In this document: positions 24,101 to 30,884 of the stretch, piece by piece | Layout of the letters: the number at the start of each line of letters is the position of its first letter | Numbering within the stretch: position 1 is the first letter of the stretch | Assembly (NCBI GenBank): GCA_002753505.1 | Contig: PEAG01000007.1 | Span: 1-64,000 of the forward strand | Length of the DNA stretch: 64,000 bases | Direction: 5' to 3' | DNA from: Magnetococcales bacterium HCHbin5 | Lineage (GTDB): Bacteria > Pseudomonadota > Magnetococcia > Magnetococcales > Magnetaquicoccaceae | Notes under the pieces: generated by a model | What the model saw: only the letters and a program-made list of their open reading frames with translations | Databases searched by the model: none | Told to the model about the DNA's origin: nothing | Made by a program: the position numbers and the translations under genes

Positions 24101-25678
24101 GATGCGCCGTTGTGGATTTCAGCGGCGGAACTGTTGGCCAACGATGTGGATCCTGATGGAGACCCCTTGACGGCGACCCTCTCGTTGCAGGCTGTGCATG
24201 GTTCTCTGGTCGATGTGGGGGGGGGCGTGGTGCGTTACACGCCGCCGCAGGATTATAATGGCGTCGACAGTTTTTTCTATACGGTATCGGATGGGCATGG
24301 GGGCAGCAGTACGGCGCAGGTCACCTTGATTGTGGCACCCATAGAGGATGCGTTGCGGGTTGAGAATGACAGTCTGGTCATGGATGAAGATGGTCCCGCG
24401 CTGCGTTTTCCGGTGTTGGCCAATGACCGGGATCCGGACAATGCCGGTCTGTTGCGTGTTATTGGATTTACCCCGACGCAGCATGGTCGCCTGATCTATC
24501 GTGATGATGGCACCTTTTCCTACCGCCCGGATGCCGATTTTTTTGGCAGGGATCAGTTCAGTTATGTGGCCAATGCCGGGGATGCCCGCATTGGTCGTGG
24601 CACGGTGTCGATAGAGGTCAAGCCGGTCAACGATCTGCCGGTGTTGCAGACCCAGGCCGAGCTGCATCTGGATCAGGGCAGAACGGCCATATTGAACAGC
24701 AGTTTGTTGCAGGCGGTTGACTTGGAGCAGGGGGCGGCAGAGTTGGTCTTTACGGTTGCCTCGCTGCCGGGCAGTGGTTATTTGACCAAGAATGGTCAGC
24801 GGATTGGTGTTGGGGCCACCTTTACCCAGGCTGATGTGGACGAGCAGCGGGTGGCGTATACGCATAATGGTTCCACCATCAGTCGTGATGCGTTTAAATT
24901 TACCTTGGCGGACAAGGTCTCTCCGCAGTGGGCGAGGGTGGGGACGTTTCGCATTGTGATTCGGGTGGCTTCGGCGGTTGTCATCCCGGAGGGGTTGCCC
25001 AAGTTGGTCCCGGACGGTGTGCCGAGGCGGGCGGTGGAGGGGGTTCGTACCCAATCGGCCCTGTCGCAATCGGAGGTGGCTCTCTATTTCAGTCGAAGTG
25101 ACAGGTTGTCCCGGCATATTGCGTTGCAGGAGAGTGCGCCTGTTCTGGAGGCGGTGCGTTTGTTGAAGCATTCGGTTGGTTTGGAGGAGTCCGGCACCCC
25201 GTTGTTGACGGCGGTGAGCAACAGCAATCCGGGGGTGCAGGATGGTGGTTTGGTGACGCCGGTATTGACGGCGGTGCAGCAGAGTGTGGTTTCGGTGGCT
25301 CCTGGTGGGTTGAAGACGCCGGTATTGACGGCGGTGATGGCGGAAAACAGTCAGGCCCTTTCGCCGGTTTTGGGGACGCCCTCGTTGATGACGGGTTTTG
25401 CGTTGCAGTCTGGTTGGTTCTTTTTTGGGCCGGAGTTTGATTTGCCGTTTGATGAGCCTTTTCATCTGGATGGTTTGCCCAATCAGCGGCCGGTTCGTCC
25501 TTTGGGGGGGGAGGGGGCGGTGGAGCCGGTTCCAGAGGAGCCCGGCGAGCCCTTGGCGGTGGTTCCCGATGATACCGCAGTTGAGTTGCAGCAGGCCCAG
25601 GGGTTGTATGCGCAAATTCGGCAACGGGATCAGTATCGGCTTGCGGAGGCGGCGGCGTTGTTGGCGGCCTTCTCCTGA
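9134..25678 (+). CDS. Giant LEPR/DUF4347 multi-repeat surface protein (5514 residues)
   Basis: Very long predicted exported protein. The N-terminus carries the LEPRILFDAA motif (36-45) typical of giant LEPR-XLL proteins, then a DUF4347 domain (about 70-235) with LLSHG (H125) and IYGC (C168). Two LamG-like lectin folds follow (about 240-410 and 536-730). Then come about 30 cadherin/CSPG-like modules joined by VNDAPV-type linkers: three pairs alternating two types (11.7-13.9 kb), six repeats of about 130 residues (13.9-16.3 kb), CSPG-like repeats, eight more of the 130-residue type (17.7-20.9 kb), and mixed modules to 24.95 kb. The C-terminal 240 residues are different and contain three TPxLTAV motifs. 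There are no RTX repeats. The GTG start has an AGGGGG site and lies 21 bp after the adhesin stop, so the two are co-transcribed. Role in adhesion is inferred. Confidence 0.88.
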   Translation: MKKPLAMLQAIRTWFRSAPAEPVGVPPCPESQLLALEPRILFDAAALVAGLDLLQTNQDADNQTIEHSNSWLVVDPAVTGWQSLLAGLDPAVHVVVLDPQQDGVAQLDAALAGQSNITDLHLLSHGAPGSFDLGSSRLSVQTLDHHAQSLQAWGRAMTADGDILIYGCDVGAGADGAALLETVARLTGADVAASTNQTGAAHWGGDWQLERASGPIEAANPLSDSARSAFDGLLTLPVAFSGVALSGSDADATNNYVDLPKADLLPAGSSGTFSLWFKIDKAPVAGDFGIIFSGATNPLNDLDLYIAENAGVWKFMVRATEVGTIAQDTWHHLAVAWDSAASTAKVYLDGNATPTNAAGINYAGWNSTVTLGAYTDHVSTFTFPGEIAGLRTWSGAVALDDTGWKSAPVGGSALNLLSYSVPQEDTNKTIALGGADLVDAPQPNTIGPITITSLPGKGSLWQTTDGITPTVQIVASNTDVTDSKGRVVFVPTANANGADSFSYKVKDANGEFSAVTTNSFTIAAVNDAPVMGTIRNMAVDLDGGNDYIRSALPTVFNNIPTQDITVEFDARVDDLNGYGTFTRLFEARFNNNNDFQFNVPVDGKVQVVVFDNGTRRGVSSTLAVPAAQWGQWHHYAATWTAATNTVRFFIDGVEQTGAETGNSATGSNSELRLGSRTDNQGRMNGALDEVRIWNVVRTPAEIAANRGIALTGSEAGLVNYWSFDEGAGVTSRDWASGGNTMTLTNMDPATDWIDSGLPVTENSTTNKLWVWEDGQRVIQLSGATDIDTPVASLQYRITTLPVSGKLYQYNAGVKGALIAANDLLTDSSGRLFWEPDADYFGSGTIQVKAWDGALNSLNTATLNLIVDPVNDAPVNTVPGAQTVVEDGSLSFSASVADVDLGAASLQLTLTAANGRVSLSQLTGLTFSSGDGVSDSTMTFTGTLASINAALSGALFVPTANYSGAASVTITSNDQGSSGAGGAQSDSDTIAITVTPVLDQPAVTNATTTENTQTGGGGALKITANAADGAEVAFFKITNITGGTLYLDDGVTPVSNGQFLTTAQVNPRLRFTPSPGLTTIGGGVFTFTVWASTVANDSGLSALSATATITVNPVNDPPVHTVPAAQTVLEDNPLVFSLGNGNELKVTDDASEDGSSVKTTLTVSKGKLTVAATSGASVVSNGTASVTITGTVGQINAELQGLIYQPNANYNGSDSLQIKTNDQGNTGAGGAKTTTDTVAITVSPLADTPTATAATTTEDVQTSAGLVLSRNGVDGVEVAFFKITDITGGTLYQNNGTTPINEADFISYAQGNAGLRFTPAANFTGSASFKVWAATAANDGGLGGWTTATITVNAVNDAPVNTVPLAQTLVEDNSLVFSTGNGTALQVTDLDVGAATLQVTLTASNGLLTLSQTTGLAFSVGDGTADASMTFTGTEANINAALEGTLFAPTANFSGLATVTLNTNDQGNTGAGGAKSDTDSVAITITPVADTPTVSNTTTNEDVQSSSGLVISRHGSDGAEVGFFKITNITGGTLYLSDGTTSIASGSFITVAQGNAGLRFTPAANQNSVVNGPFRFDVQASLSAVDLGLGGAVATAVITVNLVNDLPVLTASRATAFTEGDASIVVDDTVTVTDVDHAALTGATVSIGGYQSGADFLSFAAYSTITGSWDVATGLLTLSGAASLADYQAALRTVRYGNNSEAPTGGVRTIGFVGNDGVGNSVAATATITVIPVIDPPVVTAGATLNYTEGDAATVVDAGITVADLDDSNLEGAVVTISGGYYPAEDLLAFTNANGITGAWNGVTGTLTLSGTASLANYQTALRSITYANSGGDAPTAGSRTLSIQVNDGDVNSAVVTSTINVSAVNDRPVLTAGGVLTYTEGDGATVLDGTLTVLDGDHALLQGASVRFTGGFIAGQDQLNFTDANGISGNWDGGTGLLTLTGTASVANYQAALRSVSYRNLAGDNPTAGNRTLSYLASDGLADSLAVTSTVTVVAVNDLPVLTAGGLLNYTEGDGSRTVDATVTVLDLDNATLASATISLGAGFVAGEDLLTYGGGMAQAWDGVTGVLTLSGPATLADYQSALRSVTYTNTAGDKPTAGLRTLAYVVNDGTANSAVVTSQVVVTAVNDAPLLTAGGALLYTEGDGAAVLDSSITVTDADHSQLQRARVVISAGYVSGEDQLSFVNTGTISGSWDNTSGSLVLSLTGAATVADYQAALRSIKYDNIGGDNPTAGIRTVSLLVDDGVDESGVVFSTVTVVAINDAPTVTAGGLLTYVENSAASVIDNTITVNDPDHSQLQGATLTISGGYQPEDRLDFVDANGITGSWNGAGILTLTGGASLLDYQNALRSVSYTNTAGDAPTAGLRTLSLVLNDGTALSAAATATINVQAVNDAPVWTVPGVQVLQEDDSLPIAGISLADADVGGGNMQVAILVSDGTVQLGSTAGLTFSAGGDGQATMTFSGTLAAINAALNNLAYSGGPDSDVDDVLVLQVDDLGNSGSGGSQTRIATVALNVIAVNDPPVLVNNPGITVNEGQSGYVIDTVRLQATPLEQSAAQVKFTLGAIPLYGSLKKSGVTLAVGSSFTQDDIDNNRLTYSHAGSETLADSFRVAVTDGVGGSWPETLVSITITPVNDAPTLSLNTGVSLNEGASVTLGNNRLLVSDVDNTAAQIRYTLTQLPGNGLLKLGGVALNLNDTVTQANVDNSLLTYLHNGSETVADLFQFTVDDGAGGSIGTTSFVITVVAVNDTPVLVTNTGGSLNEAAALTIGSGLLAATDADNTAAQLTYQLTATPGHGQLTLNGTLLGVASSFSQDDVNNNRLLYTHDGGETVADLFRFTLADGAGGTVGESSFNLTIAAVNDAPVVTAGAVKSYTEGDPAVVLDGTLTVADVDNGVLQGATVSISGGFHAAEDLLSFTNSGPITGSWNGATGLLSLSGVATAAEYQAALRSILYSNSGGDNPSGGDRTFTFTVSDGAASSGAVTALLHVLPVNDKPVVTAGATLAYTENDGATVLDGTITLTDPDDSNLEGALVQLGTGYVAGQDRLGFSDGAGIIGVWDGGSGSLTLSGSASVAAYQAALRSITYLNLDGDTPTAGTRTVTFTVQDGALTSAAVTSHVVVTAVNDAPQLVAGGLLNYTENGAAQPIDGGIVVTDVDDSLLESATLTISSNYDTGKDRLAFTDTAAIVGSWDGATGRLTLLGTASKAAYQTALRSVTFVNSSDDPLAGDRTVQLVINDGALDSPLVTAVVRVTAVNDRPSVSGLAATSFTEGDLPVSVAAALLVTDLDNSQLQGAALSISSGYVDSQDRLLFTDNNGITGSWDGLTGVLTLNGAATVAQYQEALRSVYFTNMDPDNPSPGNRTLTLTVNDGTASSVAASMTLSVVAVNDAARLTLGGALAYTEGDGAAVVDAALLLSDPDDLQLTAATVEIAVGYQAGEDQLTAVGVGSITAAWDSTAGLLTLSGAGTVAQYQAVLRSISYQNNGGDNPTAGVRSLLYLVEDGHNSALAVQGSVVVTAVNDAPLMTAGAVLAYTEGDAAKVVDAGLTVTDADNAQLSSASVEFIAGYVVGQDQLAFSNGALITGSWDGASGRLTLTGLDTPAAYQAALARVTYVNNSVDTPTPGTRTLRFLVNDGTASSAAVTSSVVVTAVDDPPTLTAAGSMVYTEGGAAKVVDAGIVVADVDSALLQHASVTIRSGFHAGEDQLSFTAAGAIVGVWDGATGVLTLSGAASVADYQTALRSVSYVNLAGDNPSSDTRSLVFAVNDGVSESLEATASVQVVAVNDLPTVTSGVTLAYTEGAAASVVDATLTLTDPDSAQLQRATVTLGGALVSADEQLAATAVAGITVAWDSNSQTLLLTGSASVLDYQTVLRSVSYRHANDADPVGGNRTVSFVVNDGGGDSAVATATVTVTAVNDAPVITVPGAQSGTEDSNLIITGVSVADPDLGSSALLLSLTVNEGTVTVTPTHLTLVSGGNGQASVVYSGSLSDINAALSSILYRGDLNYAGNDTLSIQVSDQGATGSGGTRVDGRSIALTLAAVNDAPVANVDAIVTNEDTLILITVNADILNNDTDVDGDALTATILTYPDSGTLTDHLNGIWSYVPAGNVNGTITFTYTLSDGHGGTAIGNGNIIIHPVVDALVAENDPVAATLEDTPVTTGNVLVNDRDPDYHPGLPDSGLNPALAVIDFSQPAHGMAVYHGDGTFTYTPNADYYGTDSLVYTLGAGDARVDYGTVSFSITAVNDAPVLALNTGATVAEGGNLFVTNSLLKVTDVEQAATELRFTLAGLPSHGTLRNAGAVMTLGALFTQDEINNNRILYSHDGSESLADSFIFTVTDGAGATLFPASFALTVTPVNDAPVLVTNSGAALLEGATVTIANTLLRVTDADNSAAQLRFSLGSLPAYGTLLLNGVAMNSGESFTQVDLDSNRLSYRHGGSEQFLDGFDFTVTDGSGGGIGSSRFSFTMTNVNDTPVLATLLPLTVNEGGSGTITESRLSVTDAEQGAASLRYRLTLLPDYGTLRLNGAELALNSPLTQADIDAHLLTYVHGGSETLGDLFKFTVDDGVGGVIGESSFTVIIAPVNDLPVVTLSGGATTYVENGPAQILDGMLLISDVDNTTLQGATLSLLPGFYATEDQLSFTPVGGISGSWSAASGQLTLSGVGTLAEYQTALRSVRYQVSAAAWENPTAGDRSVRFVLHDGTNDSNTAIHVVTVVPVNDRPVAVAGGGLAYRENDLPTPVDATLTLTDPDDSHLEEAVIRISSGYVVAQDRLGFVDQWGIVGSWDGANGQLTLRGHATVAAYQAALRSVSYQNVDGDTPTAGTRTVSFVVSDGSLSSSSVSSLVQVTAVNDAPVIVAPAALSVGEDELLLVGSGLTLQDADVGSGLLRVSLMATHGVITLGSTDNLLFDAGANGSHLLSFTGSLPSIQRAWSGLHYQGDADYNGSDRLIVQVSDLGNSGSGAVGTAEAVIALTVEARQDAPVAGVDAFMTAEDAPLWISAAELLANDVDPDGDPLTATLSLQAVHGSLVDVGGGVVRYTPPQDYNGVDSFFYTVSDGHGGSSTAQVTLIVAPIEDALRVENDSLVMDEDGPALRFPVLANDRDPDNAGLLRVIGFTPTQHGRLIYRDDGTFSYRPDADFFGRDQFSYVANAGDARIGRGTVSIEVKPVNDLPVLQTQAELHLDQGRTAILNSSLLQAVDLEQGAAELVFTVASLPGSGYLTKNGQRIGVGATFTQADVDEQRVAYTHNGSTISRDAFKFTLADKVSPQWARVGTFRIVIRVASAVVIPEGLPKLVPDGVPRRAVEGVRTQSALSQSEVALYFSRSDRLSRHIALQESAPVLEAVRLLKHSVGLEESGTPLLTAVSNSNPGVQDGGLVTPVLTAVQQSVVSVAPGGLKTPVLTAVMAENSQALSPVLGTPSLMTGFALQSGWFFFGPEFDLPFDEPFHLDGLPNQRPVRPLGGEGAVEPVPEEPGEPLAVVPDDTAVELQQAQGLYAQIRQRDQYRLAEAAALLAAFS

Positions 25679-25694
25679 TCAGAAAGAATAGTAC

Positions 25695-25744
25695 AGTTGC
25701 AAACAGTTGCAGACGGTTGCAGACACTTGCAAACAATTGCAGGG
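25695..25744 (+). repeat. Five degenerate 10-bp tandem repeats
   Basis: Five consecutive decamers: AGTTGCAAAC, AGTTGCAGAC, GGTTGCAGAC, ACTTGCAAAC, AATTGCAGGG. The last one is the outer end of foldback copy B, so the array looks like stuttered duplication of the element's AATTGCA terminus. It lies 16 bp after the stop codon of the giant gene. Confidence 0.8.
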
Positions 25745-26398
25745 GTCCGGGGACCGTCACGGTCCCCGGTGGGGTGCAGGGGCGGAGCCCCATATGCGCT
25801 AACATGATTGCGGTCTTCTTTTAAACGATTGCAGGGGTCCGGGGACCGTCACGGTCCCCGGTGGGGTGCAGGGGCAAAGCCCCTGCATGAATGGCGCGTT
25901 TTCCCAAAGCCCATTTTCGCAGAAAATGGGCGCAACGCGCCCAAAACCGCCCCGCAGGGGCGACCTTGGGAGGGCGGCAGCCCGACGCGCACGGTTATGT
26001 TATTGATAGTATATGGATAAAAAACCAGAACGTTCGGATAGTACGCTTTAATTGCATTACACTTTTTGTTTGATGCAAGGCCAGGATCGGTTTTTTTTCC
26101 AAGCCAGGTGACCTTTTGCCCGCTCTCGGTCGGGCTGCCGCCCTCCAGCAGTGCCCCTGCGGGGCGTTTTGGGCGCGCTGCGCAAATTTCCTGCGGAAAT
26201 TTGCTTTTGTGAAAGCGCGCCCTTGCATGCAGGGGCTTTGCCCCTGCACCCCACCGGGGACCGTGACGGTCCCCGGACCCCTGCAATTGTTTTAAAAGAT
26301 TAAGAAAAGTGTGGGTATGGTCATTATGTTGGCGTATATGGGGCTTTGCCCCGCCCCACCGGGGAGCGTGACGGTCCCCGGCCCCCTGCAATTGTTTA
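25735..26398. repeat. Foldback repeat element, copy B (complete)
   Basis: Complete symmetric element filling the 744-bp gap between the giant protein gene and the M50-HlyD gene. From left: a short unit with hairpin 25747-25769; a long arm with hairpins at 25839-25861 and further stems to about 25990; an AT-rich centre of about 110 bp (25995-26105); and a long right arm ending in hairpins 26254-26276 and 26359-26381. The left arm has the GAAAATGGGC-type stem and the right arm another type, the reverse of the copies at 28.6, 42.4 and 46.9 kb. The right end runs to 25 bp before the GTG of the M50-HlyD gene. Apparent reading frames inside it are repeat-derived and not credible genes. Confidence 0.88.
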
Positions 26399-26422
26399 AA
26401 AAAAACATCAAAAGGTTGATAC

Positions 26423-28552
26423 GTGCCACCATCCGAAACCGCTCCCCCGCCATCGTTACCCATATTGCGGCAGGATTTGCGCATCCTGACCGACCAGAAA
26501 GGACCCGGCGGCTCTCCCGCCTGGCTGCTGCACGACCTGCCCCGCAACCGCTTTTTCCGACTGGGCTGGCTGGAATCGGAAATGCTGCGCCACTGGGAAC
26601 GGGTGACCGATATGACCCAGTTGGTAGCCTGCATCAACCAGGAGAGTACCGTGCAGGTGTCGGCACAACAGGTCCAAAATTTTATCCACTTCTTGACCAT
26701 CAACCACCTCATCCAACCCCGCTCAGCCCAGGAAATGGGAGTGCTGCAGGCAGAGATCAAACAAAAAATGGGATGGTGGCGTTGGCTGCTGCACCACTAC
26801 CTGTTTTTCACCATTCCCCTGTTTCATCCCGACCGGTTTTTGACCGCCCTGCTGAAACGCCTGCCATGGCTGGTTCAACCCGGATTTGTTGCAGCACTCC
26901 TCTGCCTGGGGCTGGGCGGACTCTACCTGGTCTCGCGCCGCTGGGATTCATTCATAACCACCTTTCCCCAACTGTTCTGCTGGCAAGGAGCGGCCACCCT
27001 GGCGGTGGCCCTGGTTGTCGCCAAAGCCGCCCACGAACTGGGCCACGCCCTGTTGGCCAAAAGCTATGGCTGCCACATACCCAGCATGGGGGTCGCCTTC
27101 CTGGTGCTGTGGCCAGTATTGTACGCAGACACCACCGACGTGTGGCGATTGGCAGATCGAACCAAACGGCTTAAAGTGGCAGCAGCCGGCATGACCGCCG
27201 AACTTTTGCTGGCAGGTATCGCAACGCTGTTGTGGAACTTTACCCAGGATGGTCCGCTGAAAAGTGCCCTGCTGGCGTTGGCAACCGTCAGTTGGGTGAC
27301 CGCCTTGCTGATCAATGGCAATCCGCTGATGCGGTTTGACGGCTATTTTTTGCTGTCAGATTGGTTGGAGGTTCCCAACTTGCAAGAACGCGCCTTTGCC
27401 TTGGGACGTTGGCAATTGCGCCGCCTGCTGTTGGGGCTGCCGGAAGGGCCGCCCGAACCGCTGCCTCCCCGCCGACAACGGTTGCTGATCCTGTTTGCCT
27501 GGGGGGTGTGGATCTATCGGTTTTTTTTGTTCCTGGGGATTGCGCTGTTGGTCTACCACTTTTTTTTCAAACTGTTGGGCATCTTTCTCATGCTGGTGGA
27601 GATCAGCTGGTTCATTCTGCACCCCATCGGGCGGGAGTTGGCGATGTGGTGGAAGCTGCGTGACCGCCTGCCGCACGGCAACATCTCTCTGCTGGCGTTG
27701 ATGGTGCTGGGGTTGACCCTCCTGTTTTTTATGCCATGGCAGGGTCACAATGTGCTGCCGGCGGTGTTGCGATCGCAAACTTTCACCACGCTTTATGCCC
27801 CGACAGCGGCACGGGTGGAGGCGGTACTGCGTCAGGCAGGGGAGTCGGTGGCACAGGGGGAGCCGCTGATCCGGTTGGTTTCGCCGGATCTGGAGCAGCA
27901 ATTGGCCCTGAATCGACTGGAACGGGAGCGGTTGTTGGCTGAAAGCCAACGTTCCGGAGTGCTGGCAAGTGATCGGGAGCAGCGATTGATCGCAATACGC
28001 CTGTTGGCGGCGGCCCGGGCCCAGCAGCAGGGATTGGAGACCATTCAACATCAATTGCAGGTTGTGGCACCCTTCGCAGGGATATTGAGTCAATGGGAGG
28101 AGGGGATCGCGCCCGGGCGTTGGTTGGGGCGGGGGCAGGCGTTGGGCTATTTGCATCAACCGAAGCCGGTCGTGGTACGCGCCTATGTGGATGAGAGTCG
28201 GCATGCGCAGATTCGGTTGGGACAACGGGGCCGCTTTTTTCCGAACGACATGTCACAGGCCGCTTTGCCGGTGCGGGTATTGGAGCTGGACCCGTCGGCG
28301 TTGGCCCATCTGGAGTGGCCCTTTCTGGCCTCGTTGCATGGGGGGCCGTTGGCGGTTCGGAAGGATGAGACGGGCCATCTGGTGCCGGAAGGGGCCCTTT
28401 ACCGGGTTCATTTGGCGTTGGAAGGGGAGGGCGGTTTGGCAACCGATGGGGTACTGCTGGGGGAGGTCTCCCTGCCGGGTGCCGAGGAGAGTCTGGCAGG
28501 CGGCTTGTGGCGGGGAGTGATGGCCGCCCTGGTACGCGAGTCGGGGTTTTGA
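26423..28552 (+). CDS. Membrane M50 (site-2) metalloprotease fused to HlyD-like adaptor
   Basis: Polytopic inner-membrane protein of 709 residues combining two functions. Residues about 1-110 form a soluble domain. The membrane part (about 125-445) holds the zinc motif HELGH (204-208) and the matching NPLMRFDG motif (300-307), whose Asp completes a site-2 protease centre. After the last helix (about 425-440), residues 445-700 form a HlyD-type periplasmic adaptor with lipoyl halves (TAARVEAVLRQAGESV; APFAGILSQ), a short coiled coil and a beta domain. The GTG start follows foldback copy B, with a modest AAGG site. It sits directly downstream of the giant protein gene and between inverted repeat copies. 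I infer a role in maturation or export of the giant protein, possibly with the TolC/HlyD genes at 47479-51422. Protease activity itself is not proven. Confidence 0.88.
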   Translation: MPPSETAPPPSLPILRQDLRILTDQKGPGGSPAWLLHDLPRNRFFRLGWLESEMLRHWERVTDMTQLVACINQESTVQVSAQQVQNFIHFLTINHLIQPRSAQEMGVLQAEIKQKMGWWRWLLHHYLFFTIPLFHPDRFLTALLKRLPWLVQPGFVAALLCLGLGGLYLVSRRWDSFITTFPQLFCWQGAATLAVALVVAKAAHELGHALLAKSYGCHIPSMGVAFLVLWPVLYADTTDVWRLADRTKRLKVAAAGMTAELLLAGIATLLWNFTQDGPLKSALLALATVSWVTALLINGNPLMRFDGYFLLSDWLEVPNLQERAFALGRWQLRRLLLGLPEGPPEPLPPRRQRLLILFAWGVWIYRFFLFLGIALLVYHFFFKLLGIFLMLVEISWFILHPIGRELAMWWKLRDRLPHGNISLLALMVLGLTLLFFMPWQGHNVLPAVLRSQTFTTLYAPTAARVEAVLRQAGESVAQGEPLIRLVSPDLEQQLALNRLERERLLAESQRSGVLASDREQRLIAIRLLAAARAQQQGLETIQHQLQVVAPFAGILSQWEEGIAPGRWLGRGQALGYLHQPKPVVVRAYVDESRHAQIRLGQRGRFFPNDMSQAALPVRVLELDPSALAHLEWPFLASLHGGPLAVRKDETGHLVPEGALYRVHLALEGEGGLATDGVLLGEVSLPGAEESLAGGLWRGVMAALVRESGF

Positions 28553-28808
28553 TCTTGATCTTGATCTTTTCAACTATTGCAGGGGCCTGGGGACCGTCAC
28601 GGTCCCCAGTGGGGTGCAGGGGCAAAGCCCCTGCATGCAAGGGCGCGCTTTCACAGAAGCCCATTTGCGCAGCAAATGGGCGCAGCGCGCCCAAAACGCC
28701 CCGCAGGGGCACTGCTGGAGGGCGGCAGCCCGACCGAGAGCGGGCAAAAGGTTATTTGGTTTGGAAAAAAAACCGATCCTGGCCTTGTATCAAACAGGAA
28801 GCGTAATA

Positions 28809-28940
28809 CAATCAAAGCGTGATATTCGAACAATCAAAGCGTGATATTCGAACAATCAAAGCGTGATATTCGAACAATCAAAGCGTGATATTCGAACAAT
28901 CAAAGCGTGATATTCGAACAATCAAAGCGTGATATTCGAA
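28809..28940 (+). repeat. Six identical 22-bp tandem repeats
   Basis: Six exact copies, head to tail with no spacers, of a 22-bp unit beginning CAATCAAAGCG and ending TGATATTCGAA. The array lies in the AT-rich centre of foldback copy D. The other complete copies carry only one related unit at the equivalent place, so this is a local expansion, probably a variable-number repeat. Confidence 0.95.
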
Positions 28941-29088
28941 CGTTCTGCTTTCTCATCCAAACATTTCCCGTAGCATAGCCGTGCGAGTCGGGCTGCCGCC
29001 CTCCCAAGGTCGCCCCTGCGGGGCGGTTTTATGCGCGTTGCGCCCATTTTCTGCGAAAATGGGCTTTGGGAAAACGCGCAGTTCAGCA

Positions 29089-29348
29089 GGGGCTCCGCCC
29101 CTGCACCCCGCCGGGGACCGTGACGGTCCCCGGACCCCTGCAATCGTTTAAAAGAAGACCACAATCATGTTAGCGCATATGGGGCTCCGCCCCTGCACCC
29201 CGCCGGGGACCGTGACGGTCCCCGGACCCCTGCAATCGTTTAAAAGAAGACCACAATCATGTTAGCGCATATGGGGCTCCGCCCCTGCACCCCGCCGGGG
29301 ACCGTGACGGTCCCCGGACCCCTGCAATCGTTTGAAAGAAGACCACAA
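29089..29348 (+). repeat. 92-bp tandem repeat, 2.8 copies
   Basis: The outer short unit of foldback copy D is repeated with a 92-bp period: each unit contains GGGGCTCCGCCCCTGC, the 10-bp-stem hairpin, a TCGTTTAAAAGAAGACC segment and ATCATGTTAGCGCATAT. The last copy is cut off at the purA side. Units are almost identical, so the duplication is recent. Confidence 0.93.
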
Positions 29349-29403
29349 ACCCCCTGCAAGCCAATCGTTCAAGAGCAGAAATGTAACCCGCCCGTTCGAT
29401 CGA

Positions 29404-30720
<1,317 letters not shown>

Positions 30721-30884
30721 TTACCCACATGATACGCACAATAGACGGCCAAACAACCGCAGCCGCAATAACCGGGTTGGATGGTACGCCTTTCCGACCA
30801 AAAAAGCAAAGAAAAGCGTATCCAACGCCTTTTCTGACAATGTGAAGGGGAACAGGAGGCGGCAGCAGGCCCGACCGTCTGCCA

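Larger units (their letters stand above)
28578..29348. repeat. Foldback repeat element, copy D (expanded)
   Basis: Occupies nearly all of the 851-bp gap between the M50-HlyD gene and purA. The left long arm has hairpins at 28587-28609 and about 28659-28681, the centre is AT-rich and contains a 22-bp tandem array, and the right long arm follows. At the right end the short unit has been amplified with a 92-bp period, giving hairpins at 29111-29133, 29203-29225 and 29295-29317. Arm types are in the opposite orientation to copies A and B and the same as copies at 42.4 and 46.9 kb. Confidence 0.88.

Noticed and set aside
25849-26760. Short proteins with GAGAKPLH and similar strings at every foldback repeat
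   Set aside because: They follow the repeat in several frames and both strands, lack ribosome sites and codon structure, and change frame between copies. I treat them as non-coding.
28809-28940. CRISPR array
   Set aside because: The six 22-bp units are directly adjacent with no spacers, and no cas gene is present in the window.
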